Positions 30,167 through 37,377 of a stretch of DNA of 64,000 nucleotides are shown here, one piece after another (the first letter of the stretch is position 1; every line of letters starts with the position of its first letter). The DNA is taken from NCBI GenBank assembly GCA_016212105.1, contig JACRHJ010000014.1, positions 54,686 to 118,685 of the forward strand. Direction: 5' to 3'. The notes below the pieces were generated by a model, which did no database searches, was not told the origin of the DNA, and saw only the letters and a program-made list of their open reading frames with translations. The position numbers and the translations under genes are program-made. The stretch is from Nitrospirota bacterium (GTDB lineage Bacteria; Nitrospirota; JACRHJ01).

Positions 30167-31014
30167 CGGGCCACCTCCTCGCGGTACGCGGCGCGCAGCC
30201 TCCTGGCGGCATCGCCGGCCTTGCCTCCCCCGACCACGTGTCCGTCCACGTCCGTCACGGGCATGACCTCCATCGTGGTGTTGGTTATGAATGCCTCGTC
30301 CGCGGCCCACATCCGGGCCTCGGTGAAAGGCTCCTCGAATACCGTCATGCCCATGCCCTCCGCGAGCTTAATCACCAGGTTGCGTGTAACGCCGTCAAGT
30401 ATGCCCGCAATCAGCGGAGGCGTCACCAGCGAGCCGTTTTCCACGATGAAGACGTTGGAAATCGTACCTTCCGCGACATGGCCCGCGTGGTTCAGCATTA
30501 TGCCCTCGTACGCGCCCGCCCTCTTCGCCTCCATCTTGGCGAATATGTTGTTCAGGAAGTTCGTGGACTTGATGGCCGGGTCGAGGCATTCCGGGTGGTT
30601 CCTGCGGGTCTTCACGACGGACACCTTTATGCCGTCCTCGTACATGGACTCGGGGTATTTATTGAACTCCTTGGCGATTATCACGACGGTCGGCACGGGG
30701 CATAACGCCGGGTCGAGGCCTATCTCGCCCGGCCCGCGCGACACGCTCACGCGGATGTAGGCCTCCGACAGCCCGTTCTCCCGGACAGTGCGGTCTATCG
30801 CATCCAGGAACCCGTCCCCGTCCATCGGGAGCGACATCTCCACCAGGCGCGCCGAGTGCATCAGCCGGGCCATGTGCTCGCCGGGCTTGAAGACCTGCCC
30901 TGAATACGCGCGCAGCGTCTCGTAGATGCCGTCCCCGTACAGGTAGCCGTGGTCGAACACCGAGACCTTCGCCTCGTCCTTGGGGTAGAACGTGCCGTTG
31001 ATGTACACCTTCAT
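30148..31014 (-). CDS. Class IV (branched-chain type) PLP aminotransferase
   Basis: The 288-residue fold-type IV PLP enzyme has FDHGYLYGDGIYETLRAYSG at the N-terminus, the PLP lysine in AIKSTNFLNN, and the phosphate-binding VAEGTISNVFIV and GVTRNLVI motifs. It could be a branched-chain aminotransferase, a D-amino-acid transaminase or aminodeoxychorismate lyase (PabC). The pabB-like gene 1.2 kb upstream on the same strand makes PabC worth testing, but the sequence alone does not decide. deoC overlaps its 3' end. Confidence 0.85.
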   Translation of the reverse strand: MKVYINGTFYPKDEAKVSVFDHGYLYGDGIYETLRAYSGQVFKPGEHMARLMHSARLVEMSLPMDGDGFLDAIDRTVRENGLSEAYIRVSVSRGPGEIGLDPALCPVPTVVIIAKEFNKYPESMYEDGIKVSVVKTRRNHPECLDPAIKSTNFLNNIFAKMEAKRAGAYEGIMLNHAGHVAEGTISNVFIVENGSLVTPPLIAGILDGVTRNLVIKLAEGMGMTVFEEPFTEARMWAADEAFITNTTMEVMPVTDVDGHVVGGGKAGDAARRLRAAYREEVARCLKTR

Positions 31015-31029
31015 GGTTTTCCTCCGGGG

Positions 31030-31641
31030 TTAGCGGGGCGGCGGCAGCGGCTTGACCGCCCTCATCGTGTATACTATGCAGCTCGCCTGAAGGATGAACG
31101 CCAGGTGCCTCTCGTAGAAGTGGTCGCACCTGTTCATCAGCCACTCGACGCCGGTCGCCCGGAAGAGGTCGTGTATGTATATGTGCTTGTTGACCATCTT
31201 TAGCGCGGTCTTGTAATGGGAGTTGCCCGGCTTGAAGTAGTCGAGCGACGCGTTCGTGAAGAAGTGCTTGTGCTGCCAGTGGCGGTACGCCTCCGGGTGG
31301 GTGAAGTGCGGGACCTCGACCATGACGATGCCGCCCGGCTTCGCTATCCGGTAGAACTCCTCGAGCGTCCCCGGCACGTTGTCCACGTGCTCCAGGACGT
31401 GGCGGCACATAACTATGTCGTACGTGTCGTCCTGCAGCGGGTACGGGAAGACGTTCAAGTCGTGGTGTACGTCCGCGAGCGAGTTCGTCCGCTCGTCCAT
31501 GCCGGTCGAGCCCCGGAACTTCTTCCGGCCGCAGCCGACGTCTATAGTGACGAGCCTGTTCGCCTCGGCAAAGTCTTCGAGATTCCTGTAGAGTTTGCTT
31601 GGCGTCCAGAAGTTGTGAGTGTACGGGAACTCGGTGGGCAT
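31030..31641 (-). CDS. Class I SAM-dependent methyltransferase
   Basis: The 203-residue protein has motif I TIDVGCGRKKF, an acidic loop, then DIVMCRHVLEHVDN and the post-II RIAKPGGIVMVEVP, all typical of the Methyltransf_11 type. Aromatic and histidine-rich stretches (HFTHPEAYRHWQHKHFF) follow. The substrate is unknown; such proteins often act on sugars or quinones. The aminotransferase start is 15 bases downstream, so they are probably one transcript. Confidence 0.82.
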   Translation of the reverse strand: MPTEFPYTHNFWTPSKLYRNLEDFAEANRLVTIDVGCGRKKFRGSTGMDERTNSLADVHHDLNVFPYPLQDDTYDIVMCRHVLEHVDNVPGTLEEFYRIAKPGGIVMVEVPHFTHPEAYRHWQHKHFFTNASLDYFKPGNSHYKTALKMVNKHIYIHDLFRATGVEWLMNRCDHFYERHLAFILQASCIVYTMRAVKPLPPPR

Positions 31642-31671
31642 ATTGTGTCCTTGTTGTTTGGTTTAAGCAGG

Positions 31672-32250
31672 GGCCGGCCGTCGTGCCGGATCTGGTTTGT
31701 TCTTGTGTAGGGGCGGGTCCCCGTGCCCGCCCTCTTCGCCTTTGCGTTTGCCTGTCATTGCGAGCGAAGCGTGGCAATCTCGGTTCTTTAAGTGCTGAGA
31801 TTGCCGCGTCGTCCCGCGAAGCGCGTGACTCCTCGCAATGACAACCACTTCGTATTTACAACCAGGGCAGGCACGGGGCCTGCCCCTGCATTAAGAAAAT
31901 GGCTGACGAAGGCAAATCCCCCCTTTTATCCCCCCTTTTTCAAAGTGGGGAAAGGACTTTACCTCCCCCTTTGACAAAGGGGGAATGAGGGGGATTTAAA
32001 GAGGCCGGGCAAGATGACAGGCCACAACAAATGGAACCCCCTCACCCCAACCCCTCTCCCGCGAGGAGAGGGGATAATATACAGGCAGATTCTTCGCTTC
32101 GCTCAGAATGACAAGCAAAGGCGGAGATTGCCGCGTCGCTTCGCTCCTCTCAATGACAGGCGGTACGAGGGCCAACACGCGCTCCGCTTGGAACGGCTCC
32201 TGTATAAAATCCTTCACGAACACGAAACACGAACACGCATCACGTCTTTA
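31672..32250. repeat. 600-base repeat island
   Basis: The gap 31642-32247 is made almost wholly of dispersed repeats. In order they are a GGGGCCGGCC hairpin (about 31672-31690), a GTAG/GGGCGGG hairpin (31707-31732), two GTCATTGCGAG repeats in opposite orientation (31753-31783 and 31797-31846), a GGGCAGGCACGGGGCCTGCCC hairpin (31864-31889), CCCCCTTT-rich imperfect repeats (31915-31998), a CCCTCTCC repeat (32038-32073), GTCATTCTGAG (32082-32112), GTCATTGCGAG (32118-32158), a degenerate GGGCC-type hairpin (32168-32202) and the ACGAACACG tract (32213-32246). No gene is seen. Confidence 0.85.
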
Positions 32251-33750
32251 CAAACGTTCCAGCGTCCTTACCAGCGCCTCGGCCTTGTGAAGCGTCTCGT
32301 AGTACTCGCGCTCCGGGTCGGAGTCCGCGACGATGCCCGCGCCGGCCTGCACGTATGCGCGGCCGTCCTTTATCACGAAAGTGCGTATCACTATGTTCAG
32401 GTCCATGTCGCCGGTATGGCTTATATACCCGGCGGAGCCGGTATACGGCCCGCGCGCGACAGGCTCCAGCTCGTCTATTATCTCCATGCACCGGACCTTG
32501 GGCACGCCGGTTATCGTACCGCCGGGAAAGGTGGCCTTTATCAGGTCGAAGGCGTCCCTGCCCGGCGCAAGCCTGCCCGTGACGTTCGATACGATATGAA
32601 TGACGTGCGAGTAGTCCTCTGTGACCATCAGTTCGTCGACGTGTACGCTGCCGTAGTCGCAGACGCGGCCGAGGTCGTTACGCTCAAGGTCTATCAGCAT
32701 GATGTGTTCGGCGCGCTCCTTTTCGTTCAGGAGCAGCTCGGAGCGCATGGCGTCGTCCCCCGACCTGTCCTTGCCGCGCGGGCGGGTGCCGGCGATGGGC
32801 CGCGTGTCGGCGACGCCGTCCGCGAGCCTCACAAGCCGCTCCGGGGACGAGCTTACTATCTTCACGTCGGGGAAGTCCATGAACGATGCGAACGGGGAGG
32901 GGTTTACCTCGCGCAGGACCTTGTATATCTCCCACGGGTCAACGCCGTCCACGTCCGCGGACAGCCTCTGGGAGAGGTTCGCCTGGAATATGTCGCCGGC
33001 GGCGATGTACTCCTTGGCGCGGCTGACCATCTCCATGTACCGTTCCTTGGGGATGAGGGGCGAAGCCTTAATTCCGCCGGACGCCGCGCCCGGCCTCTTT
33101 ATGGGCTGAGATGCGGCGGACGCGAGCCTCGCCTCCATGTCGCGCAGCTTGTCTACCGCCTTGTCGTAGGCGTCCGCCCAGCCGTCGCCCTCCGGCAGCG
33201 TATAACCGAGGCCGCGCCCGGACGCGCCGGGGCTGGCGATGAGCCAGAGCTTACCGTCCACGTGGTCGAATGCCGCCACGGCGTCGACGAAGACGAAGTA
33301 CGCATCCGGTATGCCGAGGTCGTCCGAGGCCAGCCGCGAAAGCTTTTCGAAGTTGTGCACGAAGTCGTAGGAGAAGAAACCTGCGCAGCCGCCCGCGAAC
33401 GGGGGCATGCCCGGCACCCGGACGGTCCTGTAGTTCTCCATCAGCTCGCGGAGCTTGACCAGCGGTGGCCGGTTGAGCGCGGCGCGCGTCTCGCCCCTGA
33501 CGACCTCTATGGCCCGGCCCCTGGAGCGGAACACCATGTACGGCTCGGAGCCGACGAAGGAGTACCGCCCGATCCTGGGGTCCGGCCTGACGGATTCGAG
33601 CAGAAAGGAGTACGGTCCCCTCCGGAGGGCCTGGTACGCCTCCGCGGGTCCGCAGGGCGGGTCTGCCGGCCCGATATAAACAGGGCTTATGACGCCTTTT
33701 TGGGCAAGCTCGACAAAATCAGCCTTCGCCGGTAGTACGGCCCTGGTCAT
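32248..33750 (-). CDS. pabB: Aminodeoxychorismate/anthranilate synthase component I
   Basis: This 500-residue chorismate-utilising enzyme has the N-terminal domain (PYSFLLESV..GRYSFVGSEP) and the catalytic core with AGDIFQANLSQR, SPERLVRLADG, LLNEKERAEHIMLIDLERNDLGRV and FPGGTITGVPKVRCMEII. The decisive loop reads PIAGTRPRG. PabB enzymes usually have Lys at that position (PIKGT), TrpE enzymes Ala, so anthranilate synthase activity is possible. No glutaminase gene is adjacent. The ATG at 33750 overlaps the pyrE stop as ATGA. Confidence 0.8.
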   Translation of the reverse strand: MTRAVLPAKADFVELAQKGVISPVYIGPADPPCGPAEAYQALRRGPYSFLLESVRPDPRIGRYSFVGSEPYMVFRSRGRAIEVVRGETRAALNRPPLVKLRELMENYRTVRVPGMPPFAGGCAGFFSYDFVHNFEKLSRLASDDLGIPDAYFVFVDAVAAFDHVDGKLWLIASPGASGRGLGYTLPEGDGWADAYDKAVDKLRDMEARLASAASQPIKRPGAASGGIKASPLIPKERYMEMVSRAKEYIAAGDIFQANLSQRLSADVDGVDPWEIYKVLREVNPSPFASFMDFPDVKIVSSSPERLVRLADGVADTRPIAGTRPRGKDRSGDDAMRSELLLNEKERAEHIMLIDLERNDLGRVCDYGSVHVDELMVTEDYSHVIHIVSNVTGRLAPGRDAFDLIKATFPGGTITGVPKVRCMEIIDELEPVARGPYTGSAGYISHTGDMDLNIVIRTFVIKDGRAYVQAGAGIVADSDPEREYYETLHKAEALVRTLERL

Positions 33751-34328
33751 TTGGCGAGGTTTCTGCTGCCGGGCTTCACGGCCGGAATGCCCTTCTGGCA
33801 GAGCGGGCAGTCTTTTGGCTGGAAGGACTTGATGGAGAGCGTGACGAGCGACTTGTACTGGACGCCGAGTTCTGCCGTGCCGCCGCTCCTGTCGATTATC
33901 GAGCCCGCGCCGACCACGACGCCGCCCGCCTCCGTTACGACGCGCATCGTCTCCACCGTCGAGCCGCCGGTGGTGACGACGTCCTCGACGACGAGCGCGC
34001 GCTCGCCCGGGGCGATGGTGAAGCCCCGGCGGAGCGTTAGCTTGCCGTCCACCCGCTCCGCGAAGAGCGCCCTGACGCCGAGCGCCTTGGCCACCTCGTG
34101 CGCGACGATTATGCCGCCGAGCGCGGGCGCGATTACGAAGTCTATCTTCTCGCCCCTGAACATACCGCCGAGCTTGAAGCACATCTCGGTCGCCATGTCC
34201 GGGTTCTGGAGCACTAGCGCGCACTGGAGGTACGTCTCGCTGTGAAGCCCCGATGACAGCAGGAAGTGGCCTTCCAGAAGCGCGCCCTGCTGCCTGAATA
34301 TATTAAGTATCTCTCCCTCGTTCTGCAT
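33747..34328 (-). CDS. pyrE: Orotate phosphoribosyltransferase
   Basis: The protein of 193 residues makes orotidine monophosphate from orotate and PRPP. The PRPP-binding motif VLVVEDVVTTGGSTVET is intact, and the C-terminus carries a CPLCQKG pair of cysteines. A TTG at 34337 overlaps the receiver-gene stop, but the ATG at 34328 has GGAGGG nine bases upstream and is preferred. pabB overlaps its end. Confidence 0.93.
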   Translation of the reverse strand: MQNEGEILNIFRQQGALLEGHFLLSSGLHSETYLQCALVLQNPDMATEMCFKLGGMFRGEKIDFVIAPALGGIIVAHEVAKALGVRALFAERVDGKLTLRRGFTIAPGERALVVEDVVTTGGSTVETMRVVTEAGGVVVGAGSIIDRSGGTAELGVQYKSLVTLSIKSFQPKDCPLCQKGIPAVKPGSRNLAK

Positions 34329-34333
34329 GGGGC

Positions 34334-34738
34334 TCAACCCTCCGTGACCTTATGAACAAGCTCGTCCACCAGCGCGAGCATCTCCTTTATCTTTACCGGC
34401 TTGGGAAGCAGACGGCTTACTCCGCTGCCCCGGTACTCATCGCCGGACTCATCCACGTCCCAGCCCGACAGGAGCACTATCGGTATGTCCGGGTCCTTCT
34501 TCCTTATCGCCCTGGCGACGTCCCAGCCGGATTTGCCCGGCAGGCTCAGGTCGGTCATGACAATCTGGAAGCCGACCTCGGCCTCGTATACCGCCAGGGC
34601 CGCCTCACCGTCCTCGGCGCCGACCACCGTGTGGCCGTAGCTTGCGAGTATCCTCATGAGAGCGTCCCTGACGCTGCCCTCGTCCTCGACGACCAGCACC
34701 TTCGCCTTGGCCCTGACAGAAGCAACAGTCTCGCTCAA
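34334..34738 (-). CDS. Single-domain response regulator
   Basis: The 134-residue protein is a bare CheY-like receiver. The acidic pair is in VLVVEDEGS, the phosphoacceptor Asp in IVMTDLSLPGKSG, the Ser/Thr switch in VLLSGWD and the lysine in LLPKPVK. There is no output domain, so it probably acts by protein contact. It lies between pyrF and pyrE, an unexpected place for a receiver. The start is a TTG with GGAGGGGATA just before it. A candidate partner is the hybrid kinase 2.6 kb away, which already has its own receiver. Confidence 0.88.
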   Translation of the reverse strand: MSETVASVRAKAKVLVVEDEGSVRDALMRILASYGHTVVGAEDGEAALAVYEAEVGFQIVMTDLSLPGKSGWDVARAIRKKDPDIPIVLLSGWDVDESGDEYRGSGVSRLLPKPVKIKEMLALVDELVHKVTEG

Positions 34739-34757
34739 TATCCCCTCCAGTGCGGCC

Positions 34758-35477
34758 TTATAAACCGTGCAACTCCTCCGCTATCCTGCCCGCGGCTTCG
34801 ACCGGGTCGTTAGACGCGAGTATCGGCCTGCCAATCACAAGGTAGTCCGAGCCGGCCTTTACCGCCTCCCCGGGGGTGGCTACCCTGTTCTGGTCGTCCC
34901 TCGACGCCCACGCTGGCCTGACGCCGGGCGTCACTATCACCATATCTTTACCTACCGCGTTCCGGATCGCGGCCGCCTCGCGCGGAGACGCGACCACTCC
35001 TCCCATTCCGGACGACTTCGCAAGGACGGCAAGGTGGAGCACCTGTTCGAGCGGCGTCCTCGCGACGCCTACCTCTTCGCGCAACTCCCGCTCGCCCATG
35101 CTGGTCAGCACGGTCACAGCGAGGCAGACCGGAAGGGGCATCCCGAGCTTCTCCGACTCGTCCCTTGCCGCATCGGACGCCACCGCCATCATCTTATGGC
35201 CGCCGGACGCGTGCACGTCCACGAAGGTCACGCCCATCCTGACCGCGGCCCGGACGGCCTTTGCGACGGTGTTTGGGATGTCGTGGTACTTGAGGTCGAG
35301 GAAGACCTTCCCCCCGCCTCCGATTACCGCATCCACGATGGACGGCCCGGCCGAGGTGAACAGCTCGAACCCCACCTTGAACGCCCCGACATGGTCCTTC
35401 AGAAGCCGGACCGCGTCTTCCGCGGCCTTCACGGAGTCCACGTCGAGCGCGAGTATTATCCTGTCCTTGGGCTGCAT
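34758..35477 (-). CDS. pyrF: Orotidine 5'-phosphate decarboxylase
   Basis: The 239-residue TIM-barrel enzyme forms UMP. The catalytic array is visible in VFLDLKYHDIPNTV, and the phosphate-binding end in VTPGVRPAW and DYLVIGRPI. The ATG follows the dtd stop by one base, so translation is coupled. pyrE is two genes downstream. Confidence 0.95.
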   Translation of the reverse strand: MQPKDRIILALDVDSVKAAEDAVRLLKDHVGAFKVGFELFTSAGPSIVDAVIGGGGKVFLDLKYHDIPNTVAKAVRAAVRMGVTFVDVHASGGHKMMAVASDAARDESEKLGMPLPVCLAVTVLTSMGERELREEVGVARTPLEQVLHLAVLAKSSGMGGVVASPREAAAIRNAVGKDMVIVTPGVRPAWASRDDQNRVATPGEAVKAGSDYLVIGRPILASNDPVEAAGRIAEELHGL

Positions 35478-35478
35478 A

Positions 35479-35928
35479 TCAGAAGAGCTTCCCGCTGTCG
35501 AGCAGCATCGTTACCGGTCCGTCGTTGACGAGCGAGACCTCCATGTGGGCGCCGAACCGGCCCTCACCGACCTTCAGCCCCATGTCCTTCGCCATGTATA
35601 CCATATATTCATAAAGCTCTTCGGCCTGCTTGCCCTTCTCGGCGTCCGTAAAGGACGGCCTTCTGCCCTTTCGCGCATCCCCGCATATAGTGAACTGCGA
35701 GATTATCATAATCTCTCCGCCGACGTCAGTAAGGCAGTGGTTGAACTTGCCGTCCGCGTCCGAGAATATCCTGAGCTCGACTATCTTTTTCAGGAGGTAG
35801 TCGGCGTCGGCCTCCTTGTCGTACTTCTCCACGCCGAGCAGGACGAGAAGGCCGTGCCCGATCTCTGACACCGCCGCGCCGTCCACCGTCACGCGCGCGT
35901 TCTTTACCCTCTGGACTACTGCCCGCAA
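35479..35928 (-). CDS. dtd: D-aminoacyl-tRNA deacylase
   Basis: The 149-residue protein removes D-amino acids and mischarged glycine from tRNA. The family motifs SQFTICGDARKGRRPSF and FGAHMEVSLVNDGPVT, the latter with the Gly-cisPro region, are present. The start is a TTG (RAVVQRVKNARVTVDG follows) with AGGAGG five bases upstream. It heads the dtd-pyrF-receiver-pyrE-pabB operon. Confidence 0.94.
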   Translation of the reverse strand: MRAVVQRVKNARVTVDGAAVSEIGHGLLVLLGVEKYDKEADADYLLKKIVELRIFSDADGKFNHCLTDVGGEIMIISQFTICGDARKGRRPSFTDAEKGKQAEELYEYMVYMAKDMGLKVGEGRFGAHMEVSLVNDGPVTMLLDSGKLF

Positions 35929-35967
35929 GTCAACCTCCTGAAGACCGCACCAACCGCGTGTTTTTAT

Positions 35968-36400
35968 GTAGGGGCGGGTCTCCGTGCCCGCCCTCTTGCA
36001 TTCTAAAGTTGTAGCTGCCCCATTTATGGGGCGCTTTTAAAATCGCCCGATGAATCGGGCAACTACAACTGCTTGAAATCCAAATCCCCCTCATTCCCCC
36101 TTTTTCAAAGGGGGAAGTCAATGCATTGTCCCCCCTTTGTAAAAGGGGGGACTACAGGGGGGATTTGGCTTTTGCTTGTCAACCCCGCGCTCGACACGGG
36201 GGCCAGGAATTACGAACTTCCTGGATTCCCGCTGGAGTTTACCCCGGTATGCCTAAAGCCGGGGCGGGAATGACGGGCAAAGGAGGAGATTGCCGCGTCG
36301 CTATCGCTCCTCACAATGACAATCAGCGGCGGAAATGACGGGCATGGAGGTGATTGCCGCGTCGTCCCGCGAAACGCGGGACTCCTCGCAATGACATATA
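35968..36400. repeat. Repeat island including a REPIN-like inverted pair
   Basis: The gap 35929-36421 has no gene. It contains a GTAG/GGGCGGG hairpin (35968-35993), an inverted pair of GTAGTTGC-type hairpins with the GTAG tags outermost (36011-36033 and 36044-36066), CCCCCTTT-rich repeats (about 36083-36168), CCCGC-type hairpins (about 36215-36275) and two GTCATTGCGAG repeats (about 36282-36322 and 36350-36395). Confidence 0.85.
36011..36066. repeat. REPIN: two inverted GTAG hairpins
   Basis: Two hairpins of the GTAGTTGCCC family face each other across about ten bases, giving GTAG-hairpin-spacer-hairpin-CTAC over 56 bases. This is the mobile unit predicted for REP sequences moved by a RAYT transposase. 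The left stem is a variant (CTGCCCCATTTATGGGGC), the right one is canonical (GCCCGATGAATCGGGC). The matching RAYT is probably the gene at 52344. Confidence 0.75.
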
Positions 36401-36421
36401 CTGCTTCTCTATAGCCGCCTG

Positions 36422-37168
36422 TCAATAAAACCGCTTGTCCATCAGATATTTCGGCTTAATATTCCCCAGCGCTGCGAGCAGGCTGTCCTTTATGCCGGGG
36501 TCCTCGGACTCAAGCTTGTTAAGCAGGGCCTTGACCTTGTGCCGTTTCATCGCGGAGCCGCCGCAGACCGGGCATCCGCAGTTAATCACGGGGAAACCAT
36601 TCGCGCGCGCGAACTCGGCCGTCTCGGCCTCCGAGACGTAGCAGAGCGGCCGGATGACCACGTTCCTGCCGTCCTCGGCAAGGAGCTTGGGCGGCATCGA
36701 GCGGAGTTCGCCGTTGTACAGCGCGCTCATCAGGAGCGTCTCTATGAGGTCGTCGGCGTGGTGTCCGAGCGCGACCTTCGTGCAGGACAGCTCGCCCGCG
36801 AGGCGGTAGAGTATACCCCGCCTGAGCCTTGCGCAGAACGAGCACCAGCCGCCCTCTTCCGGCCCCATCTTTTCGGCTATGACGCCGTACATATTGGAGC
36901 GCTCTATATGGTATTCAAAACCGTGCTCCCTGAGCCAGTCCTCGACATCGTCCGACCTGAAGCCTGGAAAGCCCGGGTGTACCGTCACCGCGACGATGCC
37001 GAACCTGACGGGCGCCTTTCGCCTGAGGGCCTCCAGGACGTGCAGCAGAGTCCAGGAGTCCTTGCCGCCGGAGAGGGCGACCATCACGCGGTCGCCGTCC
37101 TCGATAAGGCCGAAGTCCCCTATGGCCCTGCCGGCCTTCCTAACAATGTTCCGTTCAAGGGACTTCAT
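36422..37168 (-). CDS. ttcA: TtcA-like PP-loop tRNA thiolation protein
   Basis: The 248-residue ATPase carries the PP-loop SGGKDS in MVALSGGKDSWTLL, the cysteine pair CSFCARLRRG typical of TtcA/TtuA enzymes, and a further CPVCGG pair near residue 205. It should activate a tRNA base with ATP for sulfur transfer, in TtcA 2-thiocytidine 32. LGHHADDLIETLLM is conserved. The ATG at 37168 is preferred over an upstream in-frame start. Confidence 0.88.
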   Translation of the reverse strand: MKSLERNIVRKAGRAIGDFGLIEDGDRVMVALSGGKDSWTLLHVLEALRRKAPVRFGIVAVTVHPGFPGFRSDDVEDWLREHGFEYHIERSNMYGVIAEKMGPEEGGWCSFCARLRRGILYRLAGELSCTKVALGHHADDLIETLLMSALYNGELRSMPPKLLAEDGRNVVIRPLCYVSEAETAEFARANGFPVINCGCPVCGGSAMKRHKVKALLNKLESEDPGIKDSLLAALGNIKPKYLMDKRFY

Positions 37169-37312
37169 TTTTTCTTCACGGCCCTGCGACACTCGATGTA
37201 GTCACGTAAGTTATCATTAATGGGGCTGCGATGTCAAGCAAGATGCGTTTGACCAGTGCGCCGGAATGAGATATACTTTATTTTTATTCACCCATAATTC
37301 ACGGGAATACGT

Positions 37313-37341
37313 TTGACATCCAGAAGTCCGTACTATACTAT
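37313..37341 (+). promoter_or_regulatory. Sigma70-type promoter of the hybrid kinase gene
   Basis: TTGACA at 37313-37318 is followed after 17 bases by TACTAT (37336-37341), or TATACT two bases earlier. It lies 36 bases before the ATG at 37378. The rest of the gap 37193-37377 is AT-rich without other recognisable features. Confidence 0.65.
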
Positions 37342-37377
37342 TAAATACCCGCGCAAATAATATGACCGAGGTGCTTC

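Noticed and set aside
31915..31998. CCCCCTTT-rich stretches as terminators
   Set aside because: These are imperfect dispersed repeats (also near 36083-36168) without a consistent stem followed by a T-run.
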